Below are positions 57,913 to 64,000 of a stretch of DNA of 64,000 bases, piece by piece. This DNA is from DAOTWA01 sp963702935 (lineage in GTDB: Bacteria > Chloroflexota > Anaerolineae > Anaerolineales > Anaerolineaceae). The number at the start of each line of letters is the position of its first letter. Positions within the stretch are counted from its first letter, which is position 1. Location: contig OY969772.1 of the NCBI GenBank assembly GCA_963702935.1, positions 1,240,001-1,304,000 on the forward strand. Direction: 5' to 3'. The notes under the pieces are model-generated. The model searched no databases. It was not told the DNA's origin and saw only the letters and a program-made list of their open reading frames with translations. Both the position numbers and the translations under genes were made by a program.

Positions 57913-60369
57913 ATGCCTACCCTGGTAAGTGAGCTAGACCAGATGACCGTAGAGGGCGCCCTCTACGATAAGCTGCCCGACGGCTCGGTGCGCTGCTACG
58001 CCTGCGGCCATCGCTGCCTGATCCGCCCCGGCCGGCGCGGCATTTGCAAGGTGCGCTTCAACGAAGACGGCGTTTTGAAGGTGCCCTGGGGCTACGTGGC
58101 CGCCTTGCAAGCCGATCCCATCGAGAAGAAGCCCTTCTTCCACGTGCTGCCCGGCAGCGACGCGCTGACCTTCGGCATGTTGGGGTGCGACTTCCACTGT
58201 GGCTATTGTTTTCCCGGCGAGACGATGGTGCTGACCGATCGCGGCCCCCTCCCGCTGGCCGCAGCCTTTGGCCTGGCCGGGCAGGTCGACGTACAACCGG
58301 ACGGCGAGATCGGCTATGCGACCGGGCTTCGGGCGGTGGCTGCCAGCGGCGATCTGCGCGCCGTGCGCGCCGTGTTCAAGCATCCTTATCAAGGCGAGCT
58401 GATCTCGATGCGACCCTATTATCTGCCCGAGATGCGCTGCACCCCGGATCACCAGGTATACGCGACGGATGATCCGCAATCTCCCCCGCGCCTGCTGCCC
58501 GCCCGCGAGCTGACCCGCAAGCATTTCCTGGCGATTCCAGTCCAATATCCGCTCTCCAACCCTCCCCCGCAGAGGATGATCCGGCCGGCCGAAATGCTGT
58601 GCGATCATCAGGTCACGTACCAGGCCCCCTGGAAGCTTTCCCTGGCAGAGCGCGAGCTGATCCGCACGTCGAGCGCCCAGGGCATCTCATCCCGCGAAAT
58701 CGGCCAGGCGCTGGACAAAAGCGCCTCGTATATTCGCCATGTGCGCAGCAAGCTGGCCCGGGGCGGCGGACAGGATTTCTACAATTCTGGGCCGCTGGTC
58801 GAAGAAGATACCCTGCGCTTCCCCAACGAGCACCGGCCGGGCATCCCCCTGGAAATTCCCCTGGATGAGGATATGGCCCGGCTGCTGGGGTATTACTGCG
58901 CCGAAGGCTCTGTGGTACAAAGCCTTCACCGGCCCAACAGCCTGGTGCTCAATTTTAGCTTCTCTCCCAGGGAAGCCCATCTGGCCGAAGAAGCCGTCCG
59001 GTTGTTGCAAAAATGCCTGGGGGTTCGGGGAAGATGCGTACCCCGCCCAACCACCTTGACGGCGAGCGCCACCAAAGCCTCGGCGGGGCTGCTCTTTAAA
59101 AAGCTGGCCGGCAGCGGCGCGCAAGGGAAACAGGTGCCCGATCTGTTGTTTGCCTCTCCCCCGGCAGTCGTGCGGGCCTTTCTCGACGCCTATATCGCCG
59201 GCGATGGGCATCGTTATCCGAACGGCAAGGTCAGCTCGACCACCGTTTCGCGCCAACTGGCCTACGGCCTGGGCTGGCTAGCCCTCCAGATCGGTTATTT
59301 CCCCTCGATCTACGTCACTGCAATGAAAGAAGACGGGCAGATTCAGAGCCGGAAAGTGAAGCGGGCCCCGTACCAATATACGGTGGTGTGGTATGAGCAG
59401 GCGATCCAACACCGCAAAGTCATCCAGACGGAAGCGAACTATTTGATTCCGCTGCGCGAGATCGGCTCGCAAGCGTATCATGGCGACGTCTACAACCTGG
59501 AGGTCGAAGCAGAGCACAGCTACCTGGCCAACTTCTGCGCGGTGAGCAACTGCCAGAATTGGCTGACTTCCCAGGCGCTGCGCGATCCGCAGTCCGACCG
59601 CGCCCTGGGCCTGGTGGAGCCGGTGACGCCGCAGCAGATGGTGCGCATCGCCCAGCGCACCGGCGCGCGCGTGGTGGCGTCTTCCTACAACGAGCCGCTC
59701 ATCACCACCGAATGGGCCGTCTCCGTCTTCCAGGAAGCCCAGAAGGCCGGCCTGCGTTGCGTGTATGTCTCCAACGGCAACCTGACCCCCGAAGCGCTGA
59801 AGTTAATCCGCCCTTACCTGAGCGCCTACAAGATCGACCTGAAGACCATGCAGGATAAGCATTACCGCTCGCTGGGCGGGGTGCTGAACAACGTGCTGGA
59901 CGGCATCCGCATGGCGCACGAGAGCGGCCTGTGGGTGGAGGTGGTGACCCTGATCATCCCGGGCTTCAACGATTCCAACGAAGAGCTGTGGGACGCGGCC
60001 CGCTTCCTGGCCTCCGTCTCGGCGGATATTCCCTGGCACGTGACCGCTTTCCACCCGGATTACAAGATGACCGATCCCGACCCCACCTCGGCGGGGACGC
60101 TACAGCGCGCGGCGGAGATCGGCCAGGAAGCCGGCCTGCATTTCGTCTACGCCGGCAACCTGCCCGGGCAGGTCAGCTCGCTGGAAGATACCCTTTGCCC
60201 TAAATGCGGCACGCGCCTGATCCGCCGCCACGGCTACATCCTCCTGGAATATCGCATCACTGCCCAGGGCGCCTGCCCGCAGTGCGGCACGCCCATCCCC
60301 GGCGTGTGGAGCGAGAACCCGGAGTTGGTGCGCCTGGGCGGGCCCGGCCGGCCCAGGTGGATCACCTAG
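57913..60369 (+). CDS. amrS: AmmeMemoRadiSam-system radical SAM enzyme interrupted in frame by an intein
   Basis: The 818-residue precursor. The N-extein (1-98) carries LPDGSVRCYACGHRCLI, GRRGICKVR and the start of the radical SAM cluster motif (MLGCDFHCGY, Cys 92 and 96). Residues 99-546 are an intein. The C-extein resumes CQNWLTSQALRDP, then TGARVVASSYNEPLITTEW, SAYKIDLKTM and LIIPGFNDSNEELWDAARF, and ends with a CPKCG...CPQCG zinc ribbon. Splicing gives a normal ~370-residue enzyme with CX3CX2C (Cys 92, 96 and the +1 Cys 547). The family is related to pyruvate-formate-lyase-activating enzymes; its partners AMMECR1 and Memo are not in this window. Substrate unknown. Confidence 0.92.
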   Translation: MPTLVSELDQMTVEGALYDKLPDGSVRCYACGHRCLIRPGRRGICKVRFNEDGVLKVPWGYVAALQADPIEKKPFFHVLPGSDALTFGMLGCDFHCGYCFPGETMVLTDRGPLPLAAAFGLAGQVDVQPDGEIGYATGLRAVAASGDLRAVRAVFKHPYQGELISMRPYYLPEMRCTPDHQVYATDDPQSPPRLLPARELTRKHFLAIPVQYPLSNPPPQRMIRPAEMLCDHQVTYQAPWKLSLAERELIRTSSAQGISSREIGQALDKSASYIRHVRSKLARGGGQDFYNSGPLVEEDTLRFPNEHRPGIPLEIPLDEDMARLLGYYCAEGSVVQSLHRPNSLVLNFSFSPREAHLAEEAVRLLQKCLGVRGRCVPRPTTLTASATKASAGLLFKKLAGSGAQGKQVPDLLFASPPAVVRAFLDAYIAGDGHRYPNGKVSSTTVSRQLAYGLGWLALQIGYFPSIYVTAMKEDGQIQSRKVKRAPYQYTVVWYEQAIQHRKVIQTEANYLIPLREIGSQAYHGDVYNLEVEAEHSYLANFCAVSNCQNWLTSQALRDPQSDRALGLVEPVTPQQMVRIAQRTGARVVASSYNEPLITTEWAVSVFQEAQKAGLRCVYVSNGNLTPEALKLIRPYLSAYKIDLKTMQDKHYRSLGGVLNNVLDGIRMAHESGLWVEVVTLIIPGFNDSNEELWDAARFLASVSADIPWHVTAFHPDYKMTDPDPTSAGTLQRAAEIGQEAGLHFVYAGNLPGQVSSLEDTLCPKCGTRLIRRHGYILLEYRITAQGACPQCGTPIPGVWSENPELVRLGGPGRPRWIT
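58207..59550 (+). other. intein with LAGLIDADG homing endonuclease, 448 aa
   Basis: Begins CFPGETMVLT (block A, Cys1 = residue 99), block B CTPDHQVY (TxxH at about 177-180), LAGLIDADG motifs LLGYYCAEG (about 323-331) and FLDAYIAGDG (about 422-431), and block F/G YHGDVYNLEVEAEHSYLANFCAVSN ending at Asn 546, followed by Cys +1. The penultimate residue is Ser rather than the usual His. An extra helix-turn-helix-like stretch (LAERELIRTSSAQGISSREIGQALDK, about 245-270) lies between the splicing N-domain and the endonuclease. The endonuclease looks intact. Confidence 0.92.
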
Positions 60370-60373
60370 CAGC

Positions 60374-61390
60374 TCAGGCGGTCAATCCGGCGATAAAGGT
60401 ATCGAAGGCCGTCTCGGCGGACATCTGGCTGGTCTTCATGGCTTCGTCCAGATCCAGCAGACGCCGATAGATGGCCTCCAGCGCCTCGATGGGAAAATAG
60501 CGCGCCTGGCCCACCAGCTTCTCGGCCACAAAGGGATGCACCCCCACCTCTTTGGCGATGGCCTCTTTTCCCCCACCCTCGTCCATCACTTCCCGCGCCA
60601 GGAGCAGCAAGCGGAACTGGCGCACGATCATGCCGAAGAGCATGAAAGCGTCCTCATTCTCCAGCAAGGTGTGCAGCAGCCGCAAGGCCGTGCGCCCGTC
60701 GCGGCTGCCCAGCGCGTCCACCATGGCGAACACGTCTGCCTGGCCGCCCTCGGCGGTCAGCAGCTCCACGTCGTCGACCTCCACCGGGCGCTTGAAATTC
60801 ACGTAGGTCAACAGCTTGGCAATCTCGTTGGAGGCCAGGCGCGTGTCGCTGGACACGTGGCCGGCCAGGGCCGCCGCCGCCTGGGGGGTGAGCTGCCCGC
60901 CCATCTCCTGGGCCTGCTTGCGGATCCATCCCGGCATCTCGCCGCCGCGCGGCAGGGGGAATTCGTGCAGGTATACGCGCGCGCCGGCTCCGCGCGCCCA
61001 TTTCATCAGCCAGTGGCTTTCCGGCAAGGCCGACCAGCTCCACTGCCCGCGCACCCGCAGCGGCGTGTCCACCACCAGCAGCACGAAAGCGGTCGTCTCG
61101 GGCAGGGACTCGAGCAAAGCCCGGTATTTTTCGTCGGGGGCTTTGGCGGAGAGGCGCGCCAGGGGATTGGAGACGATTACCAGGCGCCGCTCGGCCAGGA
61201 AAGGCATGGACAGGGCCGCCGAGCGCAGATCCTCCAGGGTAGCAGAACGCCCGTCCAGGCGGGCCGTGTTCAGGTCTGCCGTGCCTGGCTCGCCGAGCTT
61301 CTCGTAGAGCTTATGCACGAAGCCGGCCAGAGCGTATTCGTCGTCTCCGTGCAGGAGGTAGATGACCGGTTTGTCTTCGCCCACGCGCAC
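60374..61390 (-). CDS. holA: DNA polymerase III delta subunit
   Basis: Clamp-loader wrench subunit. The 338-residue protein matches HolA: VIYLLHGDDEYALAGFVHKL, TARLDGRSATLEDLRSAALSMPFLAERRLVIV, FVLLVVD, AAAALAGHVSSDTRLASNEIAKLLTYV, FAMVDALGSRDGRTALRLLHTLL, MIVRQFRLLLLAREV, and the C-terminal helices ARYFPIEALEAIYRRLLDLDEAMKTSQ. Start ATG 61390 adjoins a repeat. Convergent with the radical SAM gene, 4 bp apart. Confidence 0.9.
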   Translation of the reverse strand: MRVGEDKPVIYLLHGDDEYALAGFVHKLYEKLGEPGTADLNTARLDGRSATLEDLRSAALSMPFLAERRLVIVSNPLARLSAKAPDEKYRALLESLPETTAFVLLVVDTPLRVRGQWSWSALPESHWLMKWARGAGARVYLHEFPLPRGGEMPGWIRKQAQEMGGQLTPQAAAALAGHVSSDTRLASNEIAKLLTYVNFKRPVEVDDVELLTAEGGQADVFAMVDALGSRDGRTALRLLHTLLENEDAFMLFGMIVRQFRLLLLAREVMDEGGGKEAIAKEVGVHPFVAEKLVGQARYFPIEALEAIYRRLLDLDEAMKTSQMSAETAFDTFIAGLTA

Positions 61391-61480
61391 CCCTTCTCCC
61401 TCATCCCCGGCCCTTCCCCCGGTGGGGGAAGGGAGTCTTCCTCCCTCTCCCGATGGGAGAAGGCTGGGGTGGGGGTGAGG
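61391..61480. repeat. double 'CTCCC...GGGGAAGGG' dispersed repeat
   Basis: CACCCCTTCTCCCTCATCCC through CCCCCGGTGGGGGAAGGGAG and CTCTCCCGATGGGAGAAGGC are two adjoining hairpin copies of the family seen inside murI. Confidence 0.75.
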
Positions 61481-61999
61481 TTATCCTTCTGTTACCACCC
61501 GGTGCGCCTGCATCCCGCTGCGCGTGTCGGGGATCACCTTCACGACCTTTAAATTCCCGGGGATGCCCGAGGTAGTCACCCGCGCCTGGAGCATCGGTCC
61601 CAGCGGCTGGCCGAAGATCAGCGCCAGCGTCACCAGCGAGATGACCGTGGGGAGGCGGTCCAGCTTCTCCCGCAGGCTCTTGCCGCCGCCTAACATGGCT
61701 CCCCAGGCCACCAGCCCGGCCAGCATGCCCGAGGCCACGAAATTGGTGCCGCAGTTGGGGTGGATGGCCAGGCCGCGCTCGCCGGCCTGCATGCGCGCCA
61801 GGGCCTCGCCCACCGCCGTTTCCAGGTCCTGGGTGGGCACGTTGCCCAGGATCCAGAACCCGCCCCGATCCGAGTGCCCGGCCATGCTCTTGTGCGGGAA
61901 GCGGGTGGACAGGATGTTCAGAGTAGCGTGCTCCAGGCCGTGGTTGCGGCGCACGCGCGAAGCAGCCGGAGAGTTGAGAAGGTCATCCAAAACCGACAT
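61481..61999 (-). CDS. DUF6391-like membrane protein
   Basis: The 172-residue protein starts with a conserved-looking NHGLEHATLNILSTR, then MAGHSDRGGFWILGNV, IHPNCGTNFVASGMLAGLVAWGAML and VISLVTLALIFGQPLGPMLQ. Two weak membrane segments lie at about residues 92-110 and 125-145. The His/Cys-containing HGLEHAT and HPNCGTN motifs suggest a metal or active site. The family (recalled as DUF6391, in Chloroflexi and cyanobacteria) has no known function. Its gene precedes holA on the same strand with a repeat between. Confidence 0.65.
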   Translation of the reverse strand: MSVLDDLLNSPAASRVRRNHGLEHATLNILSTRFPHKSMAGHSDRGGFWILGNVPTQDLETAVGEALARMQAGERGLAIHPNCGTNFVASGMLAGLVAWGAMLGGGKSLREKLDRLPTVISLVTLALIFGQPLGPMLQARVTTSGIPGNLKVVKVIPDTRSGMQAHRVVTEG

Positions 62000-62029
62000 A
62001 AACCCTTCTTTCTTTGCAAATATTCCAAC

Positions 62030-62056
62030 GTAGGGCGGCTTTCCAAAGCCGCCGAA
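62030..62056. repeat. 'GTAGGGCGGCTTTCCAAAGC' hairpin repeat
   Basis: GTAGGGCGGCTTTCCAAAGC followed by CGCC, identical in core to the copy near 34750-34778. Confidence 0.75.
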
Positions 62057-62069
62057 AACCCGGCCGGGC

Positions 62070-62717
62070 TCAGCGCTTCAAGCCTTCCTTGCCGTTATAG
62101 GCCTGGAAGGTTTCGAGCAGGGAAAGCAGCACCTGGTCGGTAAAGGTGTTGATCTTGCGGAGCATCTTGCTCCAGGGTCCAGGCGCGGTGATGTGCGCCG
62201 ATTCGTACACGCTGAGCACGCCGTCCACCAGGGCATTGTGGAAGAACAGAAAGGCGTCGACCGTCTCTACCTCGCTCAGGTTGTGGCGGAAGCCGCGCGC
62301 GGCATACTCGTAGCCCAGGGAGCGCGCCTCGGCCACGCCTTCCTTGAGGTTATCCGAGGCCAGGTAAGCGACCAACCCTTGAAAGAGGGCCTGCCCGCTG
62401 CGCCGGTATTGTTCGCGCGCCTCGCCGTCCAGCTTGCGATACCATTCCTGGCCTTCCAGGCGGCCCTCGCCGATCTGCATGCGGATCAGGCTGACGGCCT
62501 TCTGCATCACCTGGTCCGTCTCGAGCGTGCTTTCCTTGTTCTGGGACTGGAGCCACAGCTCCACTTCGCTGCGCAGGTAGCGCCGGTGGCCGCCGTGCGT
62601 GCGGTGCACGGGAATCTGTCCCTGGTCAGACCAGTTGCGGGCAGTGCTGGGGTGCACCCCCAAGATCTCCGCCACCCCGCTCAAGCTCAGCCATTCTTCG
62701 GATCGCTTCTTATTCAT
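62070..62717 (-). CDS. MerR/BldC-type DNA-binding protein with C-terminal sensor domain
   Basis: About 215 residues. The N-terminal helix-turn-helix (WLSLSGVAEILGVHPSTARNWSDQGQIPVHRTHGGHRRYLRSEVE) has the BldC/excisionase-like form with the wing GGHRRY. The C-terminal part (about 75-215) is an all-helical RsbRD-type sensor-like domain (YRRSGQALFQGLVAYLAS, TVDAFLFFHNALVDGVLSVYE). Probably a transcription regulator; its own upstream palindromic region could be its target. Start M at 62717 preferred over 62726 for Shine-Dalgarno spacing. Confidence 0.82.
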   Translation of the reverse strand: MNKKRSEEWLSLSGVAEILGVHPSTARNWSDQGQIPVHRTHGGHRRYLRSEVELWLQSQNKESTLETDQVMQKAVSLIRMQIGEGRLEGQEWYRKLDGEAREQYRRSGQALFQGLVAYLASDNLKEGVAEARSLGYEYAARGFRHNLSEVETVDAFLFFHNALVDGVLSVYESAHITAPGPWSKMLRKINTFTDQVLLSLLETFQAYNGKEGLKR

Positions 62718-62732
62718 GCACAGCATACCCTT

Positions 62733-62796
62733 TAAATAAAAACCTACCTGAATCTATCAGATTTGAAGGGTATCTGTCAAGGGAAGGGTGAACAGG
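62733..62796 (-). promoter_or_regulatory. regulator gene leader with TTGACA
   Basis: On the minus strand TTGACA occurs at about 62783-62778, with GATAGA 16 bp further; the match to a -10 is weak, and CTGATAGATTCAG nearby is a short imperfect palindrome. Confidence 0.35.
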
Positions 62797-62920
62797 CGAT
62801 GAGGCAATGAGGAAATCAGGCAATCAGGGATGAGGGATCAGGTAATCAGAAGCCTGCCTACCAACACCTGCCCACCGACCCCTGCCCACTATCCACTGTC
62901 TACTGACCCCTGCCCACTCC
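62797..62920. repeat. intergenic repeat block next to radA
   Basis: GATGAGGCAATGAGGAAATC and CAGGCAATCAGGGATGAGG words, then CACTGTCTACTGACCCCTGC units. The last unit supplies the radA stop codon. Confidence 0.75.
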
Positions 62921-64000
62921 CTACTGCCCACTTTTCTCCCCACCCACCATGGCCAGATTGAGCGCATCGCGCAGGGAGCGCGCCTCCACCACCTGGATGC
63001 CCTCCGGCCAGGGCTCGCTGCGGCGCAGGGCGCGCGGCACCACCGCCGTGCTGAAGCCCAGCTTAGAGGCTTCGCGCAGGCGGGCGACCATCTGCCCCAC
63101 CATGCGCAGCTCGCCCGAAAGGCCCACTTCGCCGATCAGCACCGTATCGGCCTTCAGGGGCCGGTCGCGCATCGAAGAAGCGATGGCCGCCGCCACGGCC
63201 AGGTCGGCAGCCGGCTCGCTGATCCGCAGGCCGCCCACCACGTTCACGAAGACGTCCTGCTCGCCCAGGTGCAGGCCCAGGCGGCGGGTCAGCACGGCCA
63301 CGATCAGCAACAGGCGGTTGATGTCGATCCCATTGGGCGTGCGGCGTGGGTTGCCGAAATTGGTCGGGCTGGTCAGCCCTTGCAGCTCCACCAACAGCGG
63401 GCGCGTGCCCTCCATGGTGACGGCGATCGCCGAGCCGGGCGCGTTGATCATGCGCTCGGCCAGGAAAGCCTCGGACGGGTTGCTCACCTCCACCATGCCC
63501 TGCTCGCGCATCTCGAACACGCCCACCTCTGAAGTGGCGCCGAAGCGGTTCTTCACCGAGCGCAGCAGGCGGTAGGATTGGAAGCGGTCGCCCTCCAGGT
63601 AGAGCACGGTATCCACGATGTGCTCCAGCACGCGCGGGCCGGCAATCACGCCCTCCTTGGTGACGTGCCCGATGACGAACACGGCCATGCCCGAGGATTT
63701 GGCCAGCTCGCGCAGGCGTGAAGAGCACTCCCGCACCTGAGAAACCGAGCCGGCCGTCGATTCCATCTCCGGCAGGTAAACCGTCTGGATCGAGTCGACG
63801 ATCACCAGGGTGGGCGCCACCTCCTGGATGTGCTCGAGGATGGTGTTCAGGTTGGTCTCCGTGACCAGGTAAAGCTCCCCGGGCAGGGGCAGAACGCCGT
63901 CGTGCTCGCCGTTCTGCGCGCGCAGCAAGCGCACGGCGCGCATCTTGATCTGGCGCTCGGATTCTTCTCCTGAGACGTACAGGACGCGCCCCGCGGCGGC
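62921..64000 (-). CDS. radA: DNA repair protein RadA, 5' truncated by window edge
   Basis: RecA-family helicase-like protein of recombination. Visible are VLYVSGEESERQIKMRA, LVIVDSIQTVY (Walker B), the RadA-specific SVKNRFGAT (KNRFG), and the Lon-protease-like C-terminal domain PRRTPNGIDINRLLLIVAVL, DVFVNVVGGLRISEPAADLAVA, LIGEVGLSGELRMV. Walker A and the zinc finger lie beyond 64000. The last residues (about SGQ) come from the adjoining repeat. Confidence 0.93.
   Translation of the reverse strand, partial: AAAGRVLYVSGEESERQIKMRAVRLLRAQNGEHDGVLPLPGELYLVTETNLNTILEHIQEVAPTLVIVDSIQTVYLPEMESTAGSVSQVRECSSRLRELAKSSGMAVFVIGHVTKEGVIAGPRVLEHIVDTVLYLEGDRFQSYRLLRSVKNRFGATSEVGVFEMREQGMVEVSNPSEAFLAERMINAPGSAIAVTMEGTRPLLVELQGLTSPTNFGNPRRTPNGIDINRLLLIVAVLTRRLGLHLGEQDVFVNVVGGLRISEPAADLAVAAAIASSMRDRPLKADTVLIGEVGLSGELRMVGQMVARLREASKLGFSTAVVPRALRRSEPWPEGIQVVEARSLRDALNLAMVGGEKSGQ

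Noticed and set aside
1..64000. tRNA or rRNA genes
   Set aside because: Read through all spacers by eye; no cloverleaf or rRNA-like sequence was recognised, though a covariance-model search would be decisive.

Overview
The window is high-GC bacterial DNA from a member of the Chloroflexota, most likely class Anaerolineae. This is inferred from protein character: a 301-residue S2 with an acidic tail, a short EF-Ts, many (S/T/P/A)-rich lipoproteins with an LAAC or LSAC lipobox, an NBR1-type Ig lipoprotein, DUF177 next to a sigma-70 factor, and very repeat-rich intergenic spacers. No rRNA or tRNA gene was recognised. Both ends cut genes: a BNR/Asp-box protein on the left and radA on the right.

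Layout. 0-6 kb: Asp-box protein, small membrane protein, CYTH phosphatase, murI, a class-I glutamine-amidotransferase-like hydrolase, rplS and a lipoprotein. 6-12.2 kb: the translation/envelope block rpsB-tsf-(terminator)-pyrH-[160-bp MITE]-frr-uppS-cdsA, then glpX. 12-19 kb: SIMPL lipoprotein, an orphan DndB divergent from a B12-binding radical SAM protein with a palindrome between them, a frameshifted galE, a 53-bp tandem repeat array and adenosine deaminase. 19-29 kb: sensor kinase, alpha/beta hydrolase, rdgB, DUF177, the principal-type sigma factor, a frameshifted metG, a nucleosidase, a small ORF and pncC. 28-34.6 kb: frameshifted aldo/keto reductase and P-type ATPase, then an acetate-kinase-family pair, one member of which has lost its active site. 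34.8-46 kb: accessory/defence region with a methyltransferase plus candidate restriction endonuclease, then a type III restriction system (mod-res) followed by a NYN-domain nuclease; the type III unit is bracketed by two copies of one long repeat. 46-57.8 kb: MBL-fold hydrolase, a catalytically substituted beta-lactamase-fold lipoprotein, membrane proteins, two tandem UspA proteins, an IS element with intact ends and target duplication, a ChrA half-transporter, a MASE3-like sensor kinase and lipoproteins. 57.9-64 kb: an AmmeMemoRadiSam-type radical SAM enzyme split by a 448-residue intein, holA, a DUF6391-like protein, a MerR-like regulator and radA.

The most notable items are the intein inserted exactly at the third cysteine of a radical SAM iron-sulfur motif, the repeat-bracketed type III R-M/NYN unit with an AT-rich recognition segment in mod, the orphan dndB with a clean promoter and palindrome, the two predicted pseudoenzymes, and a MITE with 22-bp ends and a 9-bp target duplication. 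At least seven genes carry single-base indels, several in homopolymers and some in essential genes. These look like sequence errors rather than true decay, so those genes are given as single genes with the shifts noted.
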